A DNA stretch of 64,000 nt, taken from positions 17,120,001 through 17,184,000 of the forward strand of contig CM069607.1 of the NCBI GenBank assembly GCA_035771175.1, in the 5' to 3' direction. The notes beneath the pieces were generated by a model. That model ran no database searches. It saw only the letters and a list, made by a program, of their open reading frames with translations, and was not told the DNA's origin. Both the position numbers and the translations under genes were made by a program. Each line of letters begins with the position of its first letter. Position 1 is the stretch's first letter. The stretch comes from Paratinospora sagittata. Its lineage: Eukaryota; Streptophyta; Magnoliopsida; Ranunculales; Menispermaceae. This document shows positions 32,057 to 44,367 of this stretch, one piece after another.

Positions 32057-33460
32057 TGTAATACCCTGTATTTCACAAAAAAAAAAAAAAAATCGTTTGG
32101 GCAGAAATGTCCGGACGTTCAGGCGCCAAATCTCCTATATAAGGAGCCCTCTCCTCCTCATTTTCTCACACCAAATCACCTTCTCTAGTGATTTTTCCTC
32201 CTCTTTTCACTCATTCTGAGTTATTGTCTATTTGAGACTCTCTGTTCGAGACTCTCGGTGCGATACGACGAAGTTCTGTCCGGAGGAAAGCGCCAGATCC
32301 GAAAAAGAAAAAGTTTTTATCTGAAGGTGGGGAACGAAATATAGGTTTGCATGTTTTATAAATTTTATTAAAGTTTACATTCAATTATTATTATGTCTAC
32401 TGTTCATTTACACTGCATTATGTCATATAATGTTTATACTGTCGCACTTATGCCTGTATATTTGGAGTTCATGTATTACACTGTTATAATGCCGGATTTG
32501 TGGTCAATCTGGCTCAACTAGACTCGGTCTTATCCTCAGTAACTTTGAATTGTGAATGGGAGGCAGCGGGCTGCTCTAGGCGATTGGTATTTAAGCAGAC
32601 CTTGTGTCCCACCTCTCAACTGGGGACTGATCTAGTTGGTCTTATTGAAAGCTATCAGCTTATACAAGTAATACTGAATGTCCTAACCTTGCACGTCGTG
32701 ATACCAAGCTGATAAGGATCACCAGACGTTGCCAAAGTCAGTCTAAATGTCAAGAAAATACCAGACCAGTAGACTAGACCAGTTCATGCATTGGCATCAT
32801 ACATATCACCACCTAGGGACGTATGTGGTTTATGATTCATATAATAGTTAGGAACATTGCTCGTTATTCATCGAAGTTCTCTGGAGAGAGACGTACAATG
32901 AGAACCCGGCTACGCCTGGGGAGGGACATCTGTACGTGAATCCAGAGCATCATTCCTGAGGAGGGACGTACAATGAGAACCTGGCTACGCCTAGGGAAGG
33001 ACATCTGTACGTGAACTCAGGCGATGTACGTTCATCAAACCATTACGAGACGGTGTCATGCATACATACATATTGATTGATTATGATGCTCTAACGTGTA
33101 TTTAAGATATTTGATATTGAAGTATGCTTTATTAATTGTTATACTCACAAACTATTTTACCCACTGAGCGTGTTAAGCTCACTCCATTATTATCCAAATT
33201 TTCATAAGAAATTAGGGTGGACTGGGTGCAGGTTATGGGGCCCACATTTTGTACCCTTTTTTATTATTAATTGGGGATTTTTGGGGAGTCAGTTCCCTTG
33301 ACTATGTCATGTACAAATGAATTCTGAATTAAATGAAATCAGATTTATACTGTTTTATATTTTCGCTAAGCAGTCTGTTATTACCATTGTTATTATTCCA
33401 AATGCGCTCCCCGTTCGCTAGTGTACAATCGGTTTAGGTGCGTCCGGGCGGGGTGTTACA
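32057..33460 (+). repeat. Chromovirus 3' LTR
   Basis: Partner of 21800-23187, with TATA box 32136-32143 in the same CTCCT...AGGAG palindrome, ending GGGTGTTACA before the TSD ATTAA (33461-33465). Confidence 0.95.
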
Positions 33461-33493
33461 ATTAATTAAATATTTTAAGTAAAAGATTATATA

Positions 33494-33526
<33 letters not shown>

Positions 33527-34049
33527 GTTACCCAAAATTTTACTTATGTAACATCTATATTCCAATAAGATATAAATTAAAGATTGTTTTGAAATTATTT
33601 TACTAATAACATTAAATAGAAATTATAGCATTATAAAGAACAATTATATCTTATATATATATATATATACATATTTAGCATTTTTTAGAAGTATTTTTTA
33701 TTATTTTTTTAGAAGTATACTTTTTCCAAATAATATAATAAATAGAATATATATGTACTTTTATATAATATTAATTTACATATATATATAATTATTTATT
33801 TATTTGTAATTGATAAGATAATTTGATTGAAAAATAATTCTTATATACTTTTGCATAGTGTTTCAATTGAGAATTTAATTAGTTTCGTAAATAATATTAT
33901 TTATATTAATTATACTAGTTCAACCGCACAATCATTTTTTAAAATTGAATAATAAAAAAAGTAAAAAATGTTCAATAGTAATAATATTACAATTAATGAA
34001 TTTTTATCGAATTTTATGGTTAAAGTAATCCAATAAATTAACAAATAAC
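33461..34049. other. AT-rich CACTA 5' region (resumed)
   Basis: Strongly AT-rich with a (TA)n run at 33487-33530; no frame or motif. Confidence 0.4.
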
Positions 34050-34308
34050 CTATAAATTTTTTCACGACGTCTTTTTATCTGTTACAAAAAATACTATTTG
34101 CTACATATCTGAATTACGACGCAAAAAAATTGTCACAAAAGCGACATTTACAACATTTTTTATTTTCATTAAAAAAAAATGTGTGGCAAATATTATAATT
34201 GCCATATAATTAAATTTATTTCAAAAATATGTTGCAAAAGCAATATTTACGATGATTTTTCATTCTATTACAAAAAATGTGTCGCAAAAGCGACATTTTC
34301 TTGTTGTG
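34050..34308 (-). repeat. CACTA terminal and subterminal repeats
   Basis: Repeated words gcgacattt, tttgcaacat and tgtcgcaaaagcgacatt in both directions, ending in cttgttgtg at 34308. The reverse complement has the form CACAACAAGAAAA, one base from the common CACTACAAGAAAA terminus. These are binding sites for the transposase or TnpA-type protein in known CACTA elements. Confidence 0.75.
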
Positions 34309-35729
34309 AAACTGGTCTAGGATCATGCACATGAGAATAATTGAGTTCGGTGTTCTGGAATCATTTTAGAAAAATATATATTGGTTGATGGTTGTTGTGT
34401 ATGATGCTTGTGGAGAATCATTATCATTAAAATTATCCATATAGGTATTAATATCATTATTATTAATATTATGGCAAGTGGCTTGTGGGGAAAGTCACAG
34501 AATGATTCTCACATTAAAGAATTATTTTTTCGAGCCTTTGCCCTTGGACCCACATTTATTGTCCAACATATTATTTTAATTTAAGAGGTTCGTGGTGAAT
34601 ATGAAAATAATTAATGGGTAAAAGAATTGTATTTGAATTGGTTGGGTGAGATATGGATGTTGGATAAGTAGCCTACATATAAGAGCATGTGATTGCAATG
34701 CTATAACATGTCGCCAAACCCACCTATTCCCATTTTCACGTTTTTGAGGGAGAAGAAAGAAAGGAAAAAGAAGAGAAAGAAGAGAAGAAAGGAAAAAAAG
34801 ATAAGAAGGTTAGGGTTGGTTAGGGTTTGGGATGTGCTTTGTTCCAAATCTTGAATATAAGGTATGTTTCTTCAAATTTCTTCCATAAAAATGCTTTTGA
34901 TGTTGGTTTCAAGCTTTCTAATGGTGTAGAATACACTATGGGTTTTGGATTTGAAGAGAACCCAACCAAGGGTTTTGGTTGTTTGAGCTTGAAAGAGTTA
35001 GGGAATGGTGGTTTTGGGCATCCTTGACCTAAACCTACGCCCAAGATGCATTTTAGCAAGTTCTTCTCCACGTTTTTAAAAAGTGTGAAGCTAGGGTTTC
35101 AATGGAAACTCACAAGTCTGAAATGCAAGCTTAGGATTTGGGTTCCTAAGATGATTTGGAACCCAATGGTAACAATTTTCCCAATTTTTGATGAGAAATT
35201 GTGGGTGTTTCATTGTAAATAACTTAACCTAAATTATGGACCTAAGGTTGATCATATGATATGCATGTCAACTATGTTGGTTAAATGAGCATGTTTGGTT
35301 GATTCTTGATGTTAATTTAATGTTTTCATGGTTAAAACATATGAGTTAGTATAATTTAGCCTTTTGCCCGTAGAGATTTTACCCAATTTGGGGCTTTTGA
35401 TACAATTTGATTTGAAAATGATAATTATGATGATTTATGCTTAATTAGACATGGATTGAGTTGATTCATGTTAAAATGGGCCTATATTAATCCTGTTTAG
35501 CCTAGGCCTAGAAGTTGGGTTAATCTCATAATCAGACATGGTTGATGTCTAATAGTTGCATGTTGATAATTAAAGTTGAATTAATGAAGTATGGAAGTAA
35601 ATTGAGCTTAAACGCTGATGGCATGAAAAATTGAGAGTTATGGTTGAATTAGAATGATGTGTGGTGTATGGACCAAATTGGTTTATGTTGCGATTTAGGT
35701 ATGGATTATTGTGTATTGCGTGTATATTA
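34309..35729 (+). mobile_element. Chromovirus LTR, left part (outer element)
   Basis: The non-coding body resembles the middle of the LTRs at 38014 and 41389: a transcription-start-like aagagagaagaaagg block, then 'agggtttgg' and long stretches of ttgaccta/aattgg words. It continues without a break at 54111, after removal of the copia element and one TSD TATTA. The LTR's true start is not seen; the CACTA end abuts it. Confidence 0.65.
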
Positions 35730-36446
35730 TGTTGGCCTAGATATGTCCAAGAGGGGGGTGAATTGGACACTTAACAAATTTTAACCTTTCTTAAAATTGT
35801 GCAGAATAATGAAAGCAGATTAAACAAAGTATAGCAATCAAATACAACAAATGTAAATGAGACAATGCAAGCAAGATTTATAGTGGTTCGGCCGCGCCTA
35901 CATCCACTACCTAACCTCATGAGTTAGGATTTGTTCAAACTTCACTATGGACCTTCTTACGGGTGAAGATCAAACCGGTACACTTTCTCAACTTACGGGT
36001 GTGAGAACTACAGTTTCTCAACTTATGGGTGTGAGAGGACCGTTTCTCCGCTTATAGCTGAGAGAGAACCTATTCTCAACTTACGGGTGTGAGAAGACCG
36101 TTTACAACTTTGAGCAACACTTGCTCTAACTCAGTGACTTACAAGTCACCACAAACTGAATAGAAGATGAGATGTGATTCCCTTTACTCAGAATCAAAGT
36201 GATACTTACAAAGCTTTGGATTAAACCTTCTGTGATCACAGATTGAGCAAAATATGTATGATGAAGTTTATGTTGAAAGCAGGTTCAAAGAGCTTTTGTC
36301 TTCTTCATTGGGTTTTCAAAATAATGAAGATGAAGATCAATCAACCCAAAAGACTTTAAGTTTTTCTTTCAAAAGATCATAAGATCAAGCGAAAATGAAA
36401 GAAGACTAAGTTTCAAAAAGTGTTTAGCACAAATGAAAACTGTTGA
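35730..36446 (-). repeat. Sirevirus 3' LTR, R/U5-side part
   Basis: Matches 52120-52806. It carries the promoter hairpins (TAGTGG 35881-35886 with CCACTA 35904-35909; CCTAAC 35910-35915 with GTTAGG 35923-35928) and the stem-loop array 35953-36095. Confidence 0.85.
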
Positions 36447-38013
36447 ACGCACCACTTACTGAGATATGTGCTCAGATGCACATGCAGCTTGCGGATGCCC
36501 ATATTCCGTGGGTTAGATATTTATAAGAACATTGTCCAGATTATGACATGTACCTTGGATAAGCAGACAGTGTTGACCAGGCCGGTTGGCAGATTGGTCC
36601 AGATGATGTCTTGCGGAATAGAGGGGGAGTATGGATCCCATATGATGCTGAGTTGCGTGTTGAGATACTTCGAGAGGCTCACAGGTCTCAGTATACTCTT
36701 CATCCAGGGGCTACCAAGATGTGCAATGATATGAAGAGATTTGTATGGTGGCACGGGATGAAGAAGAGTATTGCTGAGTATGTGCAAAGATGTGAGGTGT
36801 ACCAGCAGGTTAAGGTTGAACACTGGAAGCCTGGAAGTCAGATGCAACCATTTCCCATACCCAAGTGGAAATGGGAACACATCACGATGGATTTCTTCAT
36901 GAGATTGCCGAGGTCTTAGGGCAGATTTGATGTCATTTGGGTTGTGGTCGATAGATTGACCAAGAGTGCACACTTCATTCCTATGAGCGCCAGGGACTCT
37001 GTGGATAGACTTAGCAGATTATATGTGAGAGAGATCGTGAGATTGCATGGAGTGCCCTTGTCTATCGTGTTGGATTGAGATCCACGATTTACATCAAGGT
37101 TTTGGCAGGCCTTGCAGACTCGATTCGGGACCCGCCTCTGACTCAGTACAGCATTTCATTCTCAGACGGATGGTCAATCCGAGAAAGTGATTCCAATGTT
37201 GGAGGATATGCTCAGGTCTTGCATTTTAGAGTTCGGTGGTGGTTGGGGTGAGCATTTTTCCTTGTGTGAATTTGCTTACAACAACAGTTATCAGGCTAGC
37301 ATCAGTATGGCACCGTATGAGGCTTTGTATGGAAGACCCTGTAGATCTCCAGCTTGTTGGTACGAGGTGGGTGATACACAGTTATGAGGCCCTGATGCAG
37401 TTGTTGAGTAGACTGATAAATTCAAGTTGACTCGGCAGAGGCTGAAGTCAGCTCAGAACAGGCAAAAAAGTTATTACGATAACCGGCATCGGCCGTTATA
37501 GTTTGTAGTGGGAGATCTAGTTTTGCTTAAGGTCTCACTACTCAAAGGTCAGATGAGGTTCAGTGTTAGTGGGAAACTTGCCCCTAGGTTTATTGGGCCA
37601 TTCCTGATTGTTGAGAGGATTGGACCAGTAGCGTACAGGTTGGCTCTACCTTATAAGCTCGAGGGTGTTCATGATGTATTCCACGTATCGATGCTGAGGA
37701 AGTTTAGTGAGGATTCGTTGAGAAGTCTTATCCCGATCCAGCCCATGTGCTTGATGTGAGTCATCTGCAAGTTGGGGAGGATACGACTTACGAGGAGTTG
37801 CCTATTCAGATTGTGGCTCGTAGGGTTCAGAAATTGAAAAATAAGGAAATCCCACTTGTGCGAGTCAGATGGAAATTCCACGATAATGAAGAGCAAACCT
37901 GGGAGCGCGAGGACCAGATAAGGGAGCAGTTCCCTGACCTCTTTACCGACTGAGGTTAGTTCTCTTGCTTTTATTTTTTTTGAGGACAAAAATATTCCTA
38001 AGTTGGGGAGAGT
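36447..38013 (+). pseudogene. Truncated chromovirus pol (integrase and chromodomain)
   Basis: Begins abruptly inside the copia LTR. Frame 36611-37759 contains the HHCC finger (LHPGATKMCNDMKRFVWW, RCEVYQQVK with Val in place of the first Cys-pair spacing residue) and the core, WKWEHITMDFFMRLPRS and VVVDRLTKSAHFIPM. GVPLSIVLD-stop-DPRF follows, where the stop TGA sits at the usual Arg codon beside the second Asp. STAFHSQTDGQSEKVI comes next. In-frame stops also occur at 36917-36919, about 37138 and three sites between 37384 and 37500. The GPY/F module and FHVSMLRKF follow. After a frameshift near 37740 the chromodomain (IPLVRVRWKFHDNEEQTW) ends at 37953. The PPT-like aagttggggagag (about 38000-38012) precedes the LTR. 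Confidence 0.9.
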
Positions 38014-40983
38014 TGTAGTACCCGTATACATATTCGTATAGGTATGTGTATATGTATTTTGATGCTCGAAGCACGTAAGTTCGAGTGTCTTTGCATGATT
38101 TTAGGTCATAAAGAGTGCACATGAAGTTTCAGAACCATCGGAGACCCGTTCGACGTTAAAACATGTCGAGAACGGTGTTTTGGATCCAGTGGAGCTCGCT
38201 CCATGGAGGAAGAAATTTCTGTCACAAATTACATCAATGGTTTGATCTCCTAGATCCGTAGTCCGATTGAGCTAAAAGTTTTTCAACTAATTCTTATATG
38301 ATAGATCTTCATTATGATCGGTGAAGATCTTGATTGGTGTTACCTACTATGAGTTATAAGACTCCACACACTATTTCACGGATTTTCGGATTTTCTTACG
38401 CAGTTTTGATCAAATAGTTAGATCTCACAATCCCACCGTTGGATTGAGTTGAAAGTTTACCGGAATGTTGGTAGCTGAATCATGCAACGTTTGAACGGTT
38501 AAGATTTTAAATTGGTGGGTATTTTGCAAGAGATTAACTATCTAAGTGCAAGTATTGCAACAGGAAAACTGATTTTTTGATAGTTTTTGGCAACTTTTAG
38601 TTGTGGGCCCAAGCTTGTCTATTTAAGCAACCAAAACGTAATTTTAGGCTCATTTTCTCATTTCTCAGCCAGAAAAGAGAGAAAGGAGCTGGAGAGGAGA
38701 AAATGAGAGGAAACCTAGGGTTTGGTGGATTTTGCTCAAAATCCCTAAGGTTTGCATGTTTTTCCTCATTGTTCTTCCTTCAATCTCTTTGGTTCATGCA
38801 TACTAGTGTTGTTTTGATGCATGCATTGTATGAAACCCAGATTTGAAGGGGTAGTGGAAATCAAATGTTTTTCAAATGTTGTGCATGTTTGATATGTGAG
38901 TTTAGAGTGTGTTGGGAACCCTCTAAAGGCAAAAACCCCAATTTCTAACAAGAAATATGTAGGGTTTTGTACAAATGACCTAGTCTTGGTTCCTTGACCT
39001 AGACTTTGACTTAAGCTTTGCATGCCATCTATGATGGACTGATCAGTATTAGGGACTGATTCATGTATTTAGCTTGAGATTTTAATGATGAAATCATATG
39101 GTTTAGTGTAAATGGTCATTGTTTGGTTCATGGCCTTAGGCTTTTCCAAAAGTCATGCATGTCAACTATGTTGTTCTAGGTGGCATTGTGAATGAAACCA
39201 TGTTAGATCAGTAAATTTTGTGGCTATGTAGGGTGGCCTAGTGTAAAATTGACAATATGGCCTATGTATGAAAATTTTCAGATTTTGGGCTTTTGATTCT
39301 CTTGATATAAAATCTGGAAAATTATGCAATGTAGGTCTAATTGGACATGATTATGGTTGTTTGATGATTGAATTCAGTGGGTTCTCATAATGGACACCCT
39401 AAGGTTGACTAATTTTGATCTAGGCTAAGTATTTGACATTTTTCATGTACTTTGGCAATTTTACATGTAATTTGGGGATTTTGCCCAAATTGGGACTTTT
39501 CACCCAAAGCAAGTCAATTTATGAAATTGACTTGGGGATTGTTTACTTGGACCCAAATTGAGTAGAATCATGGGTTTAAAATGTTAGAACCTATGTTAAA
39601 TTGATATGACTTAGTTCATTTTGACCTTATGTTTTATATTGGCCTAATTGGGGGTTTTGACCAAGACTTAGTCAATTGATGAAATTGACTTGATGTATAG
39701 TCTAATTGACCCTAATTATAATTGAATTTCATGTATATTAGTGGTTGGATCATGGGATCACCCTATTACATTCAATTTAGGTCAATCTTAGTTTAATTGA
39801 GTCTAAATGATCAAGTTGGGCAATATGGAAATTGGCTCAAGGGGGTAATCAATTTAGAATCTAATTGACTTTAGATTGGGTTTGAACATGGGGTTTTGAC
39901 ACACTTCATTACTGATTTTCAGTTTTGTAAACCAAGTTATTTCCAGGTCTTGTGATTGATCTTGAACCCGTTTAGTCAATTGGAGAGTTTTGGCGATTGG
40001 ATTGGCTAGACTTAGCCAATCAAGAGTGAGTATTCTTTTACTTTTGGATTATTTATATGTGGCATTGTAGTATAGAAATGTTTTAAATGCTTATGTATGA
40101 TGGTATGCATGTTTTAATATTCCATGAAATACATTTGAGCATAATTCATTGGGATAACAATTTGGGTTGAGGCTCCTAGTTGGAATTTCCTCTTTTTGGG
40201 AATTCTCGTAAGTCTAGCGGTGATCCCAGTTGTGTACCTGGCAGAGGGTTTTATGGCTTGTGTATGGGTAGGATAGTTTAGGCTAATCTTATGTGTTGCA
40301 CAACCCCAGAAATCATATTAGGATACGAGTATTGTGTGAGTGTTCAGGTACTGTGTGTAGCGTACCAGCCTTAAACCCACGTACTCAAGAGGTGTTAGGA
40401 TTGCATAAGCATGACTACAAATGTTATGCATCGTCTTATGTATGACTTGATCCATTATGTTAGCATGTATGTAATCTATTTCACCATCATGATATTTCAA
40501 TTGTTTTATGATCTTACCATCTTTTATAAATGCACGTATATGCCACTTGTAAATAACATTCACTGAGCTGGCTGTAGCTCACACCTCACCATCTTCTTTC
40601 AGGATCTGATAGAAAAGGAAAATGGAAGGCTTGACTGCGTAGCGTCCCTTGTTTTTGTTTCATGTAGGTGTTGTACATTTAGTTTTGTATTTTGATAATT
40701 ATGTACATGATAACACCTAGTAATTGTATATTTAACACATAGTTGGGATATGTTGGGTTTTGTATCATTTTGAAGACTCTGAAATTTTATATTTGTAAAA
40801 ATTTGGGGAAGTAATATTTTATTTCATTATGATCATGTTAGTTGGTTGTTAAGGATGTACTTTTATTTCTTTTTGGGGATCATATATGTATTCGAGAGCT
40901 GCCGGGACGTCGGGTGTACCAATCGAGGGTATACTCGAAGGTTCCTGTGACAGTCAGGACGTCACGTAGAGTGGGTCGTGACA
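38014..40983 (+). mobile_element. Chromovirus 3' LTR
   Basis: TGTAGTACCCGTATACATATT to GGGTCGTGACA. It shares blocks with the solo LTR at 41389: gttcgagtg, gcctttgca, ggagacccgttcga and gtggagctcgctccat. There is no TSD: the copia LTR resumes at 40984 about 780 bp further on, so a deletion accompanied or followed insertion. Small frames within (38601-38846, 38766-39023, 40318-40563) are not genes. Confidence 0.85.
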
Positions 40984-41388
40984 AGCGTCCTGACATTCTC
41001 AAAGGTTGATAAAAAGAAATGTCACTACTAACAAGTAAGCGTCATTATTAATCAGTCTAATTCAACCTTGAGCTTCCTAACATTTTATCAGCGTTCTAAC
41101 TCATCAAGTCCAGGAAGGGGCTGCATTAGCGTCCTGAAATACTTTTATAAAAATGGTTTTTGATTTCTCGATTAAAGCTCGATAAGACATAATGTAACCG
41201 AATTAAATAGAAAATGCTGCCGATTGATTAAAACATGCAAGCATGCATATTGCTGAATCACATGACATCAAAGGTCCTACAACCTACTATAATCTAATCA
41301 TACAACTAAACATCTCAAATGATCATGGTTTTCACGAAGATCTTTTAATACGTTCGCCATGCATCATTGAATCTTTGAAACCTTCAAG
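40984..41388 (-). repeat. Sirevirus 3' LTR, middle part
   Basis: Aligns with 53580-53995 (agcgtcctgacattctcaaa through gaatctttgaaaccttcaag). It contains the last reversed agcgtcct hairpin motifs. Confidence 0.85.
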
Positions 41389-44152
41389 TGTAACGCCCGT
41401 ACCTTAGGATGATGTCATTTTGCCCCGTAGAGTACCCGTATACGTGTACGTATACGTATATGATGCTTAACGCACGTTGGTTCGAGTGCCTTTGCACGAA
41501 GTTTCGAAATGATAGGAGACCCGTTCGATGTCGAAACGTGTCAAAAATTGTGTTTTGGATCAGTGGAGCTCGCTCCATAGAGGAAGAAGTTTTTTTCACC
41601 GATTACATCAATAGCTTGAACTCCTAGATCTGCGGTCCGATTGAGATAAAATTTTGTCAGCTTATTCTTCTCTGATAGAGCTTCATTATGGTCGGTGAAG
41701 ATCTTTATCGAAGTTGTCTACTGTGATTTATAAAGCTCCAAACACTATTTTTTGGATTTACGAATTTCTTGCGCAGTTTTGATCAAACGGTTGGATCTCG
41801 CAATCCCACCTTTGGACTGAGCTAAAATTTTACCAGAATGTTGGTAACTAACTCACAAAACGTTTGCACGGTTACGATGTTTAATTGATGAGTCATTTGC
41901 ATAAACTTGAGTATCTAAGTGGAAGTAATTGCAGTAGAAAAAAATTGTTCCTTTTATTTAAGTGTATTTTGAGTTGTGGGCCCAAATTTTTTTATAAATA
42001 CAAACAAAAACAAGATTTTCTCACACTTGCTCATTTTTCCACCTTCAAGAGTGCTAGAGAGCTTGGAGAAAGGGGAATGAAGAGGAGAAGAGAAAAAGAA
42101 GAGAAAAAGAAGAGAAAAAGGAGGTTTTTGGGTGGATTCTTGCTTAAGGATCATCAAGGTAACCATTTCATTCCCATTTTTCTTCCTTCCATCATTCTCT
42201 TACAAGCATGCAACTGATTTTTTCGACCTTGGGTTCTATTGAATCCCGTTTTTGAAAGGGTGACGGAAAATCAAAGTTGGAATTAGGTCTTGAAATTAAT
42301 ATATGTTGACCTAGAGTGTATGGGGAGTACTCTAGAGGTGAAACCACAAATTTCTGGCAAGAAATTGGAGGGGTTTCATATACTTGACCTAAAACTAGTG
42401 TTTTGACCTAGGGTTTGCTATTCAAATTTCTTGGGATTTGTATAAAATTGACGAGTAATTATGGATGTATGACATTCTAAATTACTGATCTTGAATAGGG
42501 GGAACCTAATTGTAGGGTAATTTTGGCTTAGACCTTGTAAATTGACATTCCCATGCAATTTGGGGATTTCCATGTAAATTGGGGATTTTGTCCAAATTAG
42601 GGCTTTTGACCTAAACCAAGTCAATTGACCAAATTGACTTGGGAATCATCTAATTGGACCTCATTTGAGTAGATTCATGGGTTTAGAATGTTTGAACCTA
42701 TGTTAATTTGGCATGACTTAGTTCAATTTGGCCTTAGGTTGTGTATTGCCAAATTGGGGATTTTGACTTGAACTTAGTCAATTGATGTAATTGACTTGAG
42801 GAATAGCCTAATTAACCCTTAATATGATTGAATGCGTTGTATTATAGTGTTTGGGATCATGGGAATCAACCTATGACATTCAATTTGGCTTAGGTGTAGT
42901 CTAATTTGATGATTATATGGTTGAATTGAGCAATATGGGTTGACTCATGACTATGACCATGCTAGAATCTCAAATTGACTATAGAATTAGGTTTGAACAT
43001 GGTTATTAGTATACTTTGGCTGATCTTTAGTAATGTATGGACCATGTGTTATATATAGGGACCTTGGTTGGTTTGAGTAAGCCACGTAGGCAAATTGGTG
43101 ATTGAAGTACTCGAGGTGATTCGTGGATCTTCTAGTACTTTCTTGGATTGAAAATTGGATTAGCTAGACTTAGCCAATCAATTGTGAGTGTTTCTTTACT
43201 TGTGTCTTCTATGTGTGGCATTCTATTATATAAATGTTTTAAATGCTTAATTATTATGGTATGCATGATTTGATATCTCATGAAAATTATTTGACCATAG
43301 TCAGTTGGGAAAACAATTTGGGTTGTGGGGTTTCCTTCAAGAAATTTCGTAAGTCTAGTGGGATCCCCGGTCGTGGACCTTGCAGAGGGTTTCAAGGGTA
43401 GGCGCAGCCGTAGTTTGTCTAAACCTGAAATAGGGTTTGGAATGAATAGTAAATTGGTGACGTGCCCTTGAAATTCCTATTAGAATACGGGTAAGAGGTC
43501 ATTCGGGTATGGGTCTCGCGCACTCATGTTCTTGAATCGATTCTTACCTAGGAGGTGTTTAGGTACATGAACATGTCATAAGTGATATGCTTTGTCTTGA
43601 TATGACATGAGGTCTTATATTGAACATGTATGTAACCTCGTTTACATTCCAGTTGTTTAAACTGTTTTAATGAATCTTGCAATGTTTTACATAAATGCAC
43701 ATGTATGTAGCCACATGTAGAAAACATTCACTAGGCTTGTTGTAGCTCACCCTTCACTATTATCTTTTCAGGATCGGATAGGAAGGGGAAGGGAAAGGCT
43801 TAGTTACGGAGCATTTTCCGAACTCTAGTTGATGTAGGTGTTAGTACTTTTCCGCATTTATTTTGATAAATTGTACTATGTAACACCTAATGCATATACT
43901 TAACACTTATATGGGTTGTAATCATTGTTAAGTATTATTTTGTACTTTTGATCACTGTGAACTTAGGAAAAAAAAATTATGGCTTACATTTTGGGAATGT
44001 AATATTATTTGATTTTGGCCATATGTGTTTATTGTTGTGTATTTGGGATTATGATGTGTATTAGAAGGCTTATCGAGATGTCGTGTATATTGAAAGAGGA
44101 TATACACGGGGTTTCGTGCCGGTCATGACGTCACGTATCGTGGGTCGTGACA
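41389..44152 (+). mobile_element. Chromovirus solo LTR (+)
   Basis: TGTAACGCCCGTACC to GGGTCGTGACA with perfect TSD TCAAG (41384-41388 and 44153-44157). It is related to the LTR at 38014. The frames at 41885-42217 and 41954-42166 fall in its purine-rich leader and are not genes. Confidence 0.93.
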
Positions 44153-44277
44153 TCAAGTAAGATTAGATATGCCATATGTGCAGTAATATCATAAATAAAA
44201 TGTAGCTTTGTAATTATCAAAATCTTTTATAATAGGGACATATTTTCGTAAGGGACATGAGGATAATTGGTTCAACA
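44153..44277 (-). repeat. Sirevirus 3' LTR, start
   Basis: Aligns with 53996-54110. On the minus strand it begins TGTTGAACCAATTATCCTC. Confidence 0.88.
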
Positions 44278-44292
44278 ATCTCTCCCTTTTTT
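44278..44292 (-). promoter_or_regulatory. Polypurine tract of the Sirevirus
   Basis: Minus strand AAAAAAGGGAGAGAT directly before the LTR start TGTTGAACC. Confidence 0.85.
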
Positions 44293-44367
44293 ATGATTTC
44301 AAACACATTACTATAGACTTTGAAGCAAGCTAATAAAATGATATGTGTATGTATGAGATGCAATACT

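Larger units (their letters stand above)
21800..33460 (+). mobile_element. Ty3/gypsy chromovirus, near complete (Tekay-like)
   Basis: 11.66 kb bounded by two similar LTRs (21800-23187 and 32057-33460) and a TSD ATTAA (21795-21799 and 33461-33465). Order: LTR, PBS, AT-rich tandem array, extra ORF, gag, protease, RT, RNase H, integrase, chromodomain, PPT, LTR. All ORFs carry stops. The LTRs differ by only a few percent by eye, mostly transitions, plus a deletion of about 20 bp near 21845 in the 5' copy. It sits in the 5' part of the CACTA element. Confidence 0.93.
14951..34308 (-). mobile_element. CACTA (En/Spm) DNA transposon, interrupted
   Basis: The minus-strand order TAM domain, tnp2 transposase, DUF4218, DUF4216 (20094 down to 15217) is the standard plant CACTA arrangement. 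The 5' terminus is recognised at 34308: the reverse complement starts CACAACAAGAAAATGTCGC, close to the common CACTACAAGAAAA end. Inside it are repeated subterminal words (gcgacatttt, tttgcaaca) from 34050. The left (3') terminus was not found and may be lost. Two later insertions split the element: 17634-18806 and 21800-33460. Confidence 0.75.

Noticed and set aside
41885..42217. Frame with a Lys/Arg/Glu run resembling a nuclear localisation signal
   Set aside because: Purine-rich leader of the chromovirus solo LTR; the related LTR at 38014 does not conserve the frame.
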